Made by a program: the position numbers and the translations under genes. Shown here one piece after another: positions 1 to 7,447 of a stretch of DNA of 38,024 nt (the first letter of the stretch is position 1; the number at the start of each line of letters is the position of its first letter). Source of the stretch: UBA5070 sp035604215 (GTDB lineage: Bacteria > Fibrobacterota > Fibrobacteria > UBA5070); NCBI GenBank assembly GCA_035604215.1, contig DATNIW010000024.1, positions 1 to 38,024 on the forward strand. The letters run 5' to 3'. Under the pieces are notes generated by a model, which worked only from the letters and a program-made list of their open reading frames with translations, had not been told where the DNA came from and searched no databases.

Positions 1-231
1 ACCTGGTCCCTCGTGCGTTCCGGATCGAACCTCGTGTGGACCCGTTCCCAGGCCCTCCAGGCCGGTGGCGTGGTCCGGCTGGTGGGAATCGACGGACGGG
101 AACTGTCCCGCGCTCCCGTCTCCGCGGGCGAGCGGTCGGGATCGCTCGCTGCGCCCACCTCCGGGGTGGCCTTCCTGGTCCTGGAAACCTCGGGCGTGCG
201 CGAGGTGCGGGCGCTTCCCATCGCGCGCTGA
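1..231 (+). CDS. C-terminal end of a secreted protein with a sorting-domain-like tail (partial)
   Basis: The frame is open from base 1 to the TGA at 229-231, so only the last 76 residues of a larger protein are visible. They read as a small beta-sandwich: alternating hydrophobic strands, a VRLVGIDGREL strand-turn, a glycine/serine loop, then GVAFLVLETSG and a final strand ending ALPIAR. This is the pattern of the C-terminal secretion domains of type IX cargo and of related tails in FCB-group secreted enzymes (family knowledge). The role of the missing N-terminal part cannot be seen. A GTG at 13 could be read as a start, but the open frame upstream argues for truncation by the window edge. A hairpin terminator follows directly. 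Confidence 0.5.
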   Translation, partial: TWSLVRSGSNLVWTRSQALQAGGVVRLVGIDGRELSRAPVSAGERSGSLAAPTSGVAFLVLETSGVREVRALPIAR

Positions 232-252
232 TCCGCGTGGAGAGCCGATTCC

Positions 253-293
253 GGGCGTTCGGGCGTTGCCGCCCGGGCGCCCTTTCCTTTTCC
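253..293 (+). terminator. Rho-independent terminator after the first gene
   Basis: There are two stacked stems. The outer one is GGGCG (253-257) with CGCCC (278-282); the inner one is CGGGCG (260-265) with CGCCCG (270-275), loop TTGC. TTTCCTTTTCC follows. It lies 21 bases after the stop of the upstream gene. Confidence 0.7.
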
Positions 294-322
294 TGCCTTC
301 CTCCCCGCACGATCCCGGAACC

Positions 323-328
323 TATCCT
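323..328 (+). promoter_or_regulatory. Putative -10 box TATCCT for the 329-residue gene
   Basis: TATCCT ends 9 bases before the ATG at 338, and no Shine-Dalgarno sequence lies between. That geometry fits a leaderless transcript. Similar boxes precede trpS, purL and the gene starting at 33988. No clear -35 element is visible. Confidence 0.35.
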
Positions 329-337
329 TGACGCCAC

Positions 338-1327
338 ATGCTCGGGCGCCACTGGAAGAAACGGACGTTGCGGCTGGCGCTGGCCTGCCTGGTGGTCGCC
401 TTCCTGCCCTGGGCCACCCCCCTCTCCACGGGAGTGGACAACCTCTGGCGCATCCTGTTCGAGCGGCCCTTTTCCATCCCTCGGGGGACCTCTCTCTGGG
501 CATTCCACCCCTCGGACCGCAGCGAATCCCCCCCCGGTTGGACCTGCGGCGAGGATGCCGGGCGCTACTACTTCGCCCTGGATACCGGTATCCGCACGCT
601 GGACAAGGCGTTGTTTCCGCCGTTCGCCCGCCTGTGCGATTCCCTGCAGACGCCGGACACGCTGCTTCCGGACGAAGTCCTGCTTCCGGACACCGTCCGC
701 GGGGTCCGCGACACGCTGCTTCCCGACACCACCGGGCTCGACCTGTTCGTGGACAGCCTGGAACAGGCCGTGCGCGCCCGGCATGCGCTGTTCCTGCGCC
801 GGCACCTGGCGCGCAACGTCCAGGGAGGCGAGGTCTGGGGAGATCGCGCGGCCTTGTTCCGTTCCCTGCGGGATCCGGCGCAGGCCCGCCTTCTCATGCG
901 TCTCCTGCAGGCGACCCTGTCTGACGGAATCCGTCTGCGCGAGGTGGGAAAGGTCCCGGTCGCCTTCGCTCCCGCCGACGATCCGGATTCCTGCCGCGCC
1001 CCCGGCAGCGACGACGACCTGGAGGGTCCGTGCGTGCGCGTGCGCGACACGTCCACGAGGTTCGTGGATTCCACCGAGACCCCTCGTGGAGCCTTGTCCA
1101 GCCGGTACGCGGTCCTTGTGGTTTCGCGCGGCGGGGACTCGACGCTCGTCCCTTCCACCAGCGTCCACCCCTCGCACTGGAAGGTGCGGACCATGGACGG
1201 ACGGACCGGGTGGATCTCCTCGGAGGCGATCTCCTCGCGGGACGATCCCGGATTGTGCCTTGCCGTCGGCCGCACGCGGCACGGCTGGAGGATCACGTCG
1301 CTGCGGATCTGCGGAGAGGAGGACTAG
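338..1327 (+). CDS. Exported or membrane-anchored protein of unknown function with an SH3-like C-terminus
   Basis: The protein has 329 residues and I do not recognise the family. The N-terminus is basic (GRHWKKR) followed by a hydrophobic stretch at about residues 11-27, which is a signal peptide or anchor. Residues 105-131 repeat the element LLPD three times, a low-complexity linker seen also as repeated CTGCTTCC DNA. Residues about 255-310 look like a bacterial SH3 domain: a strand AVLVVSRGG, then MDGRTGWISSEAI, the typical GW turn of SH3 domains that bind cell-wall or protein ligands. Cysteines are scattered (70, 100 and later), which suits a periplasmic protein with disulfides. It stands alone between a terminator and the respiratory operon. 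A periplasmic or envelope role is inferred only from the signal and SH3-like fold. Confidence 0.6.
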   Translation: MLGRHWKKRTLRLALACLVVAFLPWATPLSTGVDNLWRILFERPFSIPRGTSLWAFHPSDRSESPPGWTCGEDAGRYYFALDTGIRTLDKALFPPFARLCDSLQTPDTLLPDEVLLPDTVRGVRDTLLPDTTGLDLFVDSLEQAVRARHALFLRRHLARNVQGGEVWGDRAALFRSLRDPAQARLLMRLLQATLSDGIRLREVGKVPVAFAPADDPDSCRAPGSDDDLEGPCVRVRDTSTRFVDSTETPRGALSSRYAVLVVSRGGDSTLVPSTSVHPSHWKVRTMDGRTGWISSEAISSRDDPGLCLAVGRTRHGWRITSLRICGEED

Positions 1328-1370
1328 GAAGACGCATGCGGGTGGAACCGTGCGCGAAGACCTCGAAGGC

Positions 1371-1489
1371 GTCGGAAAACCCGCCGACTTTGTAGATTCC
1401 CTCGCGATCCGTCCAGAGCGCGTACCGGGTTCGATCCCGAGGTTCGGGGACGGGTCCCGATCCGCTCCTCCACCAAAAGGGCCGACGAC
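1371..1489 (+). promoter_or_regulatory. Intergenic region: weak terminator, possible promoter and structured leader of the respiratory operon
   Basis: GTCGG (1371-1375) and CCGAC (1384-1388) form a short hairpin followed by TTT, a weak terminator for the upstream gene. TAGATT (1393-1398) resembles the -10 boxes seen elsewhere here. The following leader could fold: GATCCGTCC (1406-1414) pairs with GGACGGGTC (1448-1456, one G-U), enclosing ACCGGG/CCC-GA-GGT around loop TTCGAT. AAAAGGG (1475-1481) precedes the start at 1490 by 8 bases and may be the ribosome binding site. Confidence 0.3.
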
Positions 1490-2614
1490 GTGATGGTTGA
1501 TCCGATGCGCTTCCTTCCCACCGCCGACCCGATCCCGCTGCCGGCTCCGGTGTGGCTCTTCAAGAGCCTCTCCTACCTCACCCTCACGCTGCATTTCGCC
1601 TTCCTGTCGCTGCTGCTCGGGGGATTGGCGCTGGCCCTGGTCTGGAACGCATGGGGCCACCTGCACGGCGCGAGGTCGGCGCGGGAGGCCTCCAACCGGG
1701 TGGCAGGGGTGCTTCCCATGGTCACCACGTACGTGATCAACCTGGGGATTCCCCCGCTGCTGTTCGTGCAAGTCCTCTACGGTCGGGCCCTGTTCTCCAG
1801 TTCGGTCCTGATCGGGGCCTGGTGGATCTGCGTGGTGTTCGCCGTGATGGCGGCCTACGCGGTGCTCTACCGCATGGCGAACCTCGCGAGGAAGGATCTC
1901 GCCTGGTGGAAGTGGGGGCTGGTCGCGCTCCCCGTCCTGGCCGCGGTGGGGCGACTGTTCTCCGCCAACATGACGCTGATGATCCACCCCGACAGCTGGT
2001 CCGCCCTCTACGCCTCCAGCAGCCACGGAACATCCTTCCCGGACGACCCGGGGGCCTGGTGGCGCTGGGCGGTGGTCATGCTCTCCGCCCTGGCCCTGGG
2101 AGGCCTCTGCACTTCGCTCTGGTCGCTCTCCGGGAAAGTGTCCCCCGAGGTGCGCGCGTTCGTGCGCACCTGGACGGGAATCGTCGCCCTGGTCGCCTCC
2201 CCGGCGCTGGCGCTGGCGGGAGCCATGGCCTTGGGGGCGCAGACGGATTCGGTTCGAGCGGCGCTGGGCGGGTCCCTTCTGGTCGACCGGCTGCTTCTGG
2301 GGTGGCTTTCGGCCCTTTCGCTTTCCGCGGTCTGCGGACTGCTCCTGTTCCTGTTCCGCCGGTCGCGTTCCTGGATCCTTCCCGTGGTCTCCACGCTTCC
2401 CGCTCTGGGGGTCCTCGCCTGCTTCGTGGTGGTGCGCGACCAGGTTCGCGACATCTCGCTGTCCGAATGCGGCTTCGACGTCTGGAAGAGCGCCGTCCAC
2501 ACCAACTGGACGGTGGTCGCCGTCTTCGCCGCGGCGCTGGTCGCGGGACTCGCCACACTGGCCTGGGTCGGGAGCGTGATGCGCCTGGCCTCCGCGGAGA
2601 GCAGACATGCCTGA
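1490..2614 (+). CDS. CydA-like integral membrane protein, first gene of the bc/bd-like respiratory operon
   Basis: The 374-residue protein is almost entirely hydrophobic, with about eight or nine membrane helices. Its first helix, LTLHFAFLSLLLGG, has the same His-then-Gly-Gly layout as IHVLISHFAVGGG in the gene at 4175, matching the helix that carries His19 in CydA of cytochrome bd. A later segment, SANMTLMIHPDSW, parallels the ANGW segment of CydA and IINGILTFQL of the neighbour. I therefore read it as a diverged paralogue without the cytochrome c tail. Whether it keeps haem is not certain. The start is GTG 1490 or ATG 1493. Its end overlaps the Rieske gene by 8 bases, so the two are co-translated. 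A role in quinol oxidation or as partner subunit of the CydA-like/cytochrome c protein is inference. Confidence 0.6.
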   Translation: MMVDPMRFLPTADPIPLPAPVWLFKSLSYLTLTLHFAFLSLLLGGLALALVWNAWGHLHGARSAREASNRVAGVLPMVTTYVINLGIPPLLFVQVLYGRALFSSSVLIGAWWICVVFAVMAAYAVLYRMANLARKDLAWWKWGLVALPVLAAVGRLFSANMTLMIHPDSWSALYASSSHGTSFPDDPGAWWRWAVVMLSALALGGLCTSLWSLSGKVSPEVRAFVRTWTGIVALVASPALALAGAMALGAQTDSVRAALGGSLLVDRLLLGWLSALSLSAVCGLLLFLFRRSRSWILPVVSTLPALGVLACFVVVRDQVRDISLSECGFDVWKSAVHTNWTVVAVFAAALVAGLATLAWVGSVMRLASAESRHA

Positions 2615-3086
2615 AGAGAAGATCCCGTCCGACGCGTCGGCCTCCGATCCCGAGCGACGCGACATCCTGAAATTCGCCGCCGCGGGAGTGCTGGGAGCGG
2701 CCTACGCGGGACTCGTGGGCTATCCGGTGTACCGGTACCTGGCATCGCCCGTGGAGACGGCCGCCGCCGAGGGGCAGGTCAAGCAGGTGGTGCTGGACGA
2801 CGCCCTCAAGACGCCCAGGAACTCCGCCCTGATGTTCAAGTTCGGGCAGAATCCGGCCATGCTGATCCACCACGACGACGACACCTGGACCGCGCTGTCG
2901 GCAGTGTGCACCCACCTGGGCTGCACCGTGGGATACCAGCCCGACAAGAAGATCATCTTCTGCCCCTGCCACGGCGGAACCTACGACCCCAACAGCGGGG
3001 CCAACCTGGGAGGTCCGCCCCCCAAACCACTGGCCGAGTACAAGACGCAGATCGCCAACGGAAAGATGGTGGTGAGCCGTGCGTAG
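2607..3086 (+). CDS. Rieske 2Fe-2S iron-sulfur protein of a cytochrome b complex
   Basis: The product has 159 residues. It transfers electrons from quinol at the cytochrome b subunit to a c-type acceptor on the periplasmic face. An N-terminal twin-arginine-like motif (RRDILK) precedes one hydrophobic helix at about residues 22-42, the usual Tat-exported membrane anchor. The cluster motifs are complete: CTHLGC and CPCHGG supply two Cys and two His ligands plus the disulfide pair, and GPPPKPL is the conserved proline loop. The length is normal for the family. The start ATG overlaps the previous gene by 8 bases and the end overlaps cytochrome b by 8 bases, showing tight translational coupling. 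The function is secure; the electron acceptor is not visible, but the cytochrome c domain two genes downstream is a natural candidate. Confidence 0.93.
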   Translation: MPEEKIPSDASASDPERRDILKFAAAGVLGAAYAGLVGYPVYRYLASPVETAAAEGQVKQVVLDDALKTPRNSALMFKFGQNPAMLIHHDDDTWTALSAVCTHLGCTVGYQPDKKIIFCPCHGGTYDPNSGANLGGPPPKPLAEYKTQIANGKMVVSRA

Positions 3087-4161
3087 TCCCCTCGCCCGCT
3101 GGCTCGACGAGCGACTGGGATATTCCGCTCTCCTGGAACTGGCCACCCACAAGCAGGTGCCCGAGCACAAGTACTCGTTCTGGTACTACTGGGGCGGGAT
3201 CACCCTGTTCTTCTTCACCGTGATGTGCTTCACGGGGGTCCTGCTGCTCCTCTATTACCGGCCCGGCGACGAGGCCTACCAGTCGGTGCGTTCCATCACC
3301 TACGACATCCAATTCGGTTGGCTCATCCGCTCCACCCATTCGTGGTCGGCCAACCTGATGATCGCATCCGCGTTCGTCCACATGTTCTCGACCTTCTTCC
3401 TCAAGGCCTACCGCCGCCCCCGGGAGTTCCTCTGGTTTTCGGGGATCGTCCTCCTGCTGTTGGCCATGGTCTTCGGCTTTTCCGGATACCTGCTGCCCAT
3501 GGACGACCTCTCCTACTTCGCCACCAAGGTGGGCCTGGGCATTCCCGCCGTGATCCCCATGGTCGGTCCCTGGATTTCGAATCTGGTCCGAGGCGGGCCG
3601 GACATCAGCGGCTTCACGGTATCCCGGTTCTTCGCCCTGCACGTGGTGGTGCTTCCCGCGTTGTTCATCCCCGTTCTCCTCCTGCACCTGGGACTCATCC
3701 AGAAGCACGGGATGTCGTTGCCCCCCTCGGAGCTGGACAAACCCGAAGGCAAGCGGAAGACCATCCCCTTCTTCCCCAATTTCGCCATGAAGGACCTGGC
3801 GGCCTGGCTCATCGCGCTGAACGTCCTGGCCTTCTGCGCCGCCGTGTTCCCCTGGCCCCTGGGCCCCGCCGCCGACGCGCTCAAGCCGGCGCCCATGGAC
3901 ATCCACCCCGAGTGGTACTTCATGAGCAGTTTCGAGGTGCTCAAGCTCTTCGGGAAATGGATTCCCGGCGAGTTCGGCGAATTCGCGGGCCTCGGGCTCT
4001 TCAACCTGGGACTCGTGCTCTGGGTCCTGGTGCCCTTCTTCGATGCCGAGCGCCGCTCGGGTGCCTGGGCGCGGCGGGCCACATGGTTCGGCCTGGCGGT
4101 CGTGGGCATCCTTCTTTTCACCACCATCTGGGGATACGCGGTGCTGCCCGCGGTCCGGTAA
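3079..4161 (+). CDS. Cytochrome b (fused b6/subunit IV type) of a quinol oxidising complex
   Basis: The 360-residue membrane protein starts with GTG inside the end of the Rieske gene. Haem ligands are His87 and His101 in helix B and His188 and His203 in helix D. The 14-residue gap in the second pair is the b6/menaquinol type, whereas mitochondrial bc1 has 13. The C-terminal part carries the Qo-site motif PEWY (in HPEWYF), so b6-like and subunit IV-like halves are fused in one chain. In b6f and Bacillus-type proteins a Cys just before GGITL binds an extra haem c; here that place is Tyr37 (WYYWGGITL), so the extra haem is probably absent. It passes electrons from quinol to the Rieske protein and the low-potential haem chain. 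It sits 13 bases upstream of the CydA-like/cytochrome c gene. Confidence 0.93.
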   Translation: MRSPLARWLDERLGYSALLELATHKQVPEHKYSFWYYWGGITLFFFTVMCFTGVLLLLYYRPGDEAYQSVRSITYDIQFGWLIRSTHSWSANLMIASAFVHMFSTFFLKAYRRPREFLWFSGIVLLLLAMVFGFSGYLLPMDDLSYFATKVGLGIPAVIPMVGPWISNLVRGGPDISGFTVSRFFALHVVVLPALFIPVLLLHLGLIQKHGMSLPPSELDKPEGKRKTIPFFPNFAMKDLAAWLIALNVLAFCAAVFPWPLGPAADALKPAPMDIHPEWYFMSSFEVLKLFGKWIPGEFGEFAGLGLFNLGLVLWVLVPFFDAERRSGAWARRATWFGLAVVGILLFTTIWGYAVLPAVR

Positions 4162-4174
4162 AGGGGATCTCGTC

Positions 4175-5611
4175 GTGAACTATCCCGTCTGGGACGTGCC
4201 GTTCCTGGGATCCGGCTGGGTCATCGGGATCATCGCGATCATCCACGTCCTGATCTCGCACTTCGCGGTGGGCGGGGGGCTCTTCCTGCCCATGGCCGAA
4301 GCCAAGGCCATCCGCGAGGGTCGCCGCGACTGGTTCCCCCAGCTGGAGGCGTTTTCCAAGTTCTTCCTGGTGCTCACCGGCGTCTTCGGCGCCATGACTG
4401 GCGTGGGCATCTGGTTCGCCATCGGACTCGTCAGTCCGGAGGGCACCAGCACGCTCATCCACAACTTCGTGTTCGCGTGGGCCACCGAATGGGTGGTGTT
4501 CCTGGTGGAGCTGACCCTGGCCGCCGCCTACTACTACACCTGGAACCGCATCCCCGACAAGATCCACCTCCGGCTGGGTTGGGCCTACGCCGGCACCTCC
4601 TGGCTCACCCTGGTGATCATCAACGGCATCCTCACCTTCCAGTTGACGCCCGGTGCGTGGCTCCCCTTCGCGGGCTCGGGCGACGAACCCTTCCACTTCT
4701 TCCAGGCACTCCTGAATCCTGGCTACTTCCCGAGCCTGGGTCTTCGGACCCTGGCCTGCATGTCCCTCGCGGGGATCTGGGCCATGGTCTTCTTCTCGGG
4801 AATCGACGGCGACTCGGAAGGTCCGCTGAAGGAAAAGTTGGTGCGCTGGTCGGCGCGGTGGGTGGTCCCCGCCTACGTCCTGATGCCCGTGTTCTTCGTG
4901 TGGTACCTGTTCACTGTCCCCGAGAGCCATCGCGCCCTGATGAGCCTGGGCATCTCCACCATCGGCGCCGGGGCCTTCACCATGGTCACCCGCATGTCCC
5001 TGGTCACGGTGATGACCTCCGCGACCATGGCGGGGGTGGTGTTCTTCTTCGCCTGGCTTTCCCCGCGCACCCTCTCGCGCAGCCAGGCCTTGGGGGTGCT
5101 GTTCCTGGCCTTGATGGCCACGGGCTCCACCGAGAGCGTGCGCGAATTCCTGCGCAAGCCATTCGTGGTCAACGGCTACCTGTACTCCAACGGGGTGCAC
5201 ATCAAGGATGTGGATCGGCTCAACGCCGGCGGGTATCTGGCCTCCTCCCCGTGGGTGTCCGCCGCTGTGGTCGCGACCGCCTCGACCCTCCCCACTCCGG
5301 AAATGGGGAAGCGCATGTTCGAAGGACAGTGCCTCGCCTGCCACACCCTGGACGGCTACCGGTCGTTGCGTCGGCTTCTGTCCGACCGCGACGGCAAGGC
5401 CATCGGGAACATCCTCACCATGCTCCACGACCACAAGCCGGACTCGCCGTATTCGAAGTTCATGCCGCCGTTGGTGGGCACTCCCGTGGAGATCGAGTCG
5501 TTGCGCCAGTACCTGGACCGCGCCGTGAACGGAAAGCTCACCAGCCCCGTCGCAGTCTTCCCTCCGGTGGTTTCCGCGAGCCCGGCGGATTCCACGAAGC
5601 CCGGAAGCTGA
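4175..5611 (+). CDS. CydA-like membrane protein fused to a C-terminal cytochrome c domain
   Basis: This 478-residue protein belongs to the cytochrome bd oxidase superfamily. Residues 1-370 are membrane helices. His24 in IHVLISHF matches the CydA His19 position. The helix with TEWVVFLVE holds two Glu like Glu99 and Glu107 of CydA. IINGILTF matches the ANGW segment, and RKPFVVNGYLYSNG at 327-340 matches the GRQPW region. Residues about 375-475 form a haem c domain: CLACH at 386-390 and Met430 in MPPL as likely axial ligands. I chose GTG 4175 because AAGGGGA lies 7 bases upstream and homology begins there; an ATG at 4043 would lie inside cytochrome b. The CydA His186 equivalent is not obvious. 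Likely role: take electrons from the Rieske/b pair through haem c and reduce O2 or another acceptor. The final acceptor is unproven. Confidence 0.8.
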   Translation: MNYPVWDVPFLGSGWVIGIIAIIHVLISHFAVGGGLFLPMAEAKAIREGRRDWFPQLEAFSKFFLVLTGVFGAMTGVGIWFAIGLVSPEGTSTLIHNFVFAWATEWVVFLVELTLAAAYYYTWNRIPDKIHLRLGWAYAGTSWLTLVIINGILTFQLTPGAWLPFAGSGDEPFHFFQALLNPGYFPSLGLRTLACMSLAGIWAMVFFSGIDGDSEGPLKEKLVRWSARWVVPAYVLMPVFFVWYLFTVPESHRALMSLGISTIGAGAFTMVTRMSLVTVMTSATMAGVVFFFAWLSPRTLSRSQALGVLFLALMATGSTESVREFLRKPFVVNGYLYSNGVHIKDVDRLNAGGYLASSPWVSAAVVATASTLPTPEMGKRMFEGQCLACHTLDGYRSLRRLLSDRDGKAIGNILTMLHDHKPDSPYSKFMPPLVGTPVEIESLRQYLDRAVNGKLTSPVAVFPPVVSASPADSTKPGS

Positions 5612-5632
5612 CACCGGAATCGCAGGCCAGGC

Positions 5633-5965
5633 ATGTCCAAACGAACGTTCCTCCCGGGTCTCCCGCTGTTGCTGCTCGCCTCCTGCAACGGCCCGGTGCA
5701 GAAATCGGCATCCCATGCGGTTCCATCTCCCGACACCATGCTCGTGCTGAAGCCGACACCGGCCCAACTGGCCGCGGCCCGCCCCGTCCACAACCTCCAC
5801 TGCCCCACGGACGGTGAGGTCATCGGATCCATGGGTCCTGCGATCCCCGTGATCTACAAGGGCCGCGAAGTGGATCTCTGCTGCCCCAACTGCCCCGTGG
5901 AATTCGCCGCGGATCCCGACCGCTACCTGGCGGTGGCCATGGCCGACACCGCCGCGGGGAAATAG
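5633..5965 (+). CDS. Small lipoprotein with a Cys-rich YHS/NosL-like metal-binding domain
   Basis: The 110-residue product has a short signal peptide ending in the lipobox LASC, so Cys18 should be lipidated. The mature part contains HCPTDGE (Cys57), then a strand IPVIYKGREVDLCC, Cys83, Cys84 and Cys87 (CCPNC), and EFAADPDRYLA. This C...CCxxC layout with an F..DP..Y ending is the YHS/TRASH-like fold related to NosL and to domains of copper-handling proteins. It lies 21 bases after the CydA-like/cytochrome c gene and most likely belongs to the same operon. A role in metal or haem-site assembly of that oxidase-like complex is a reasonable inference. The gene ends 6 bases before the convergent carboxypeptidase gene. 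Confidence 0.75.
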   Translation: MSKRTFLPGLPLLLLASCNGPVQKSASHAVPSPDTMLVLKPTPAQLAAARPVHNLHCPTDGEVIGSMGPAIPVIYKGREVDLCCPNCPVEFAADPDRYLAVAMADTAAGK

Positions 5966-5971
5966 GGCCGT

Positions 5972-7441
5972 TCAGCCCAGGTACCGCTCCCGCAGGTGCG
6001 CGAGGAAATCCGATGCCGACGGATTCCGGCCCGTGGCGCGGCGCGCGAGGTCCGCGGTTTCCAGCAGGTGGCCGGGGGCATGGACCTTCTCGCGCAACCA
6101 GGTCAGAAGCGCTGGCAGGCTCCCGGTGACGCCCTGGTCGGCGGCAGCCCGGAAGAACTGGGCCGAGAGCAGATTGCCCAGCGTGTAGGTGGGGAAGTAT
6201 CCGAACATGCCCGCGCTCCAGTGGACGTCCTGCAGCACCCCTTCTCCGTCGTGCGATGGGACGATTCCCAACATGTTCCCGTAGGCTTCGTTCCAAGCCG
6301 AGGGAAGTTCGGACACGGCGAGGTCTCCGTCCACCAGCGCCCGTTCCAGCCGGAAGCGGACCAGGACGTGGAGATTGTAGGTGACCTCGTCGGATTCCGT
6401 CCGGATCAGGCTGGGCCTCACCAGGCGGGCGCGCGCCGTCCAATCCTCCATCCGGACCCGGGCCAGGGCGGGAAGCCGCTCCTGGGCCAAACTCCACCGC
6501 TCCTGCCAGAACGCGTCCGAACGGCCCACCAGGTTCTCCCACAGCCTCGATTGGCTCTCGTGCACGGACATGGAGCAGAAGCCGCCCAGCGGGGTTCCCG
6601 ACAGGTCCTCGGGCAGTCCCTGCTCGTACAACGCGTGGCCGGTCTCGTGCAGGGTGGCGAAGACCGAGGAAACCAGGTCGGATTCGTCGATCCGGGTGGT
6701 GATCCGGCTGTCCCCCGAATGGATGGTCTCGGAAAACGGGTGGGCGGAAAGATCCAGGCGTCCGCGCGAGAAGTCGTAGCCCACCGACTGCGCCAGCTCC
6801 CGGCAGAGCTGGAGCTGCCCTTCGCGAGGGAACGGACCGCGGAGACCCTCCAGGCCCGCCAGGCGTTCGCGTACCCGGCCCTGCCGTTCGTGGATCTCCC
6901 TGGCCAAGGTCGGCAATTCCCTCTCCAACTCCTCGAACAGGCTGGACCAGTCCGCGGTGCGCATGAGGGGTTCGTAATCCGAAAGCAGGCCGTCGTAGGC
7001 GCTCCCCCCGCTCGGGGCCAGCAGGGCTCCTTCTTCCCGCTTGAGGCCGACCACCTCCTCCAGGTATGGCTGGAACATCCGGAAATCCCGTTCCTTCCGA
7101 GCCTTGGACCAGACCTGTTGCGCCGTGCTGGTGGCCTTGGCCAGTCGTTCCACGAGGTTTGCGGGCACCTTCGCGGCGCGGTCGAGGTCGCGCCGCACCA
7201 GTTCCAATTGGCGAATCCGGTCCGGCGTGCTAGCCTCGGACTGGGCGAACTCCAGGAGTTCCCGCAGGTGGGGGGAGGTCCCGCGCTGGTGGGAAAGTCC
7301 GGCCAGGGTGGACAGCACCTCGGCCCGGGCTTCCTGACCCCCTGCGGGCATTCCCGTTTCCTGGTCCCATTGCAGGAGGCGAGCGGCGGCGAGAAGGTGG
7401 TCCGATTCCTTGAGATACGCGATCAGGCGGTCGTAGGACAT
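5972..7441 (-). CDS. Carboxypeptidase Taq family metallopeptidase (M32)
   Basis: The protein has 489 residues, the usual M32 length. It removes C-terminal residues from peptides using one metal ion, normally in the cytoplasm. The zinc site is complete: HETGH at 265-269 supplies His265, His269 and the catalytic Glu266, and HESQSR at 294-299 supplies the third ligand Glu295. The ITTR element just upstream and the PSLIRTESDEVTYN region are also family features. There is no signal peptide. A GGAGGG sits directly against the ATG, and AACCTA on the plus strand (TAGGTT when read on the coding strand) lies just beyond, so initiation may be unusually close to the transcript start. It converges with the respiratory operon and shares no obvious pathway with its neighbours. 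Confidence 0.9.
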   Translation of the reverse strand: MSYDRLIAYLKESDHLLAAARLLQWDQETGMPAGGQEARAEVLSTLAGLSHQRGTSPHLRELLEFAQSEASTPDRIRQLELVRRDLDRAAKVPANLVERLAKATSTAQQVWSKARKERDFRMFQPYLEEVVGLKREEGALLAPSGGSAYDGLLSDYEPLMRTADWSSLFEELERELPTLAREIHERQGRVRERLAGLEGLRGPFPREGQLQLCRELAQSVGYDFSRGRLDLSAHPFSETIHSGDSRITTRIDESDLVSSVFATLHETGHALYEQGLPEDLSGTPLGGFCSMSVHESQSRLWENLVGRSDAFWQERWSLAQERLPALARVRMEDWTARARLVRPSLIRTESDEVTYNLHVLVRFRLERALVDGDLAVSELPSAWNEAYGNMLGIVPSHDGEGVLQDVHWSAGMFGYFPTYTLGNLLSAQFFRAAADQGVTGSLPALLTWLREKVHAPGHLLETADLARRATGRNPSASDFLAHLRERYLG

Positions 7442-7447
7442 CCCTCC

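Noticed and set aside
1421..1475. A tRNA or tmRNA 3' end (GGGTTCGATCCC plus CTCCTCCACCA)
   Set aside because: The distance from the T-loop-like TTCGAT to CCA is about 37 bases, not the 13-15 of a tRNA, no matching acceptor or anticodon arm exists, and an upstream GGAGGAC would make the molecule far too long.
4043..4174. Upstream extension of the CydA-like/cytochrome c gene to the ATG at 4043
   Set aside because: It lies inside the cytochrome b gene and has no homology, while GTG 4175 has a ribosome binding site and begins the first conserved segment.
4118..5800. A 560-residue minus-strand frame opposite the CydA-like/cytochrome c gene
   Set aside because: Shadow of a gene with a CxxCH site and membrane helices; no domain is seen in the antisense product.
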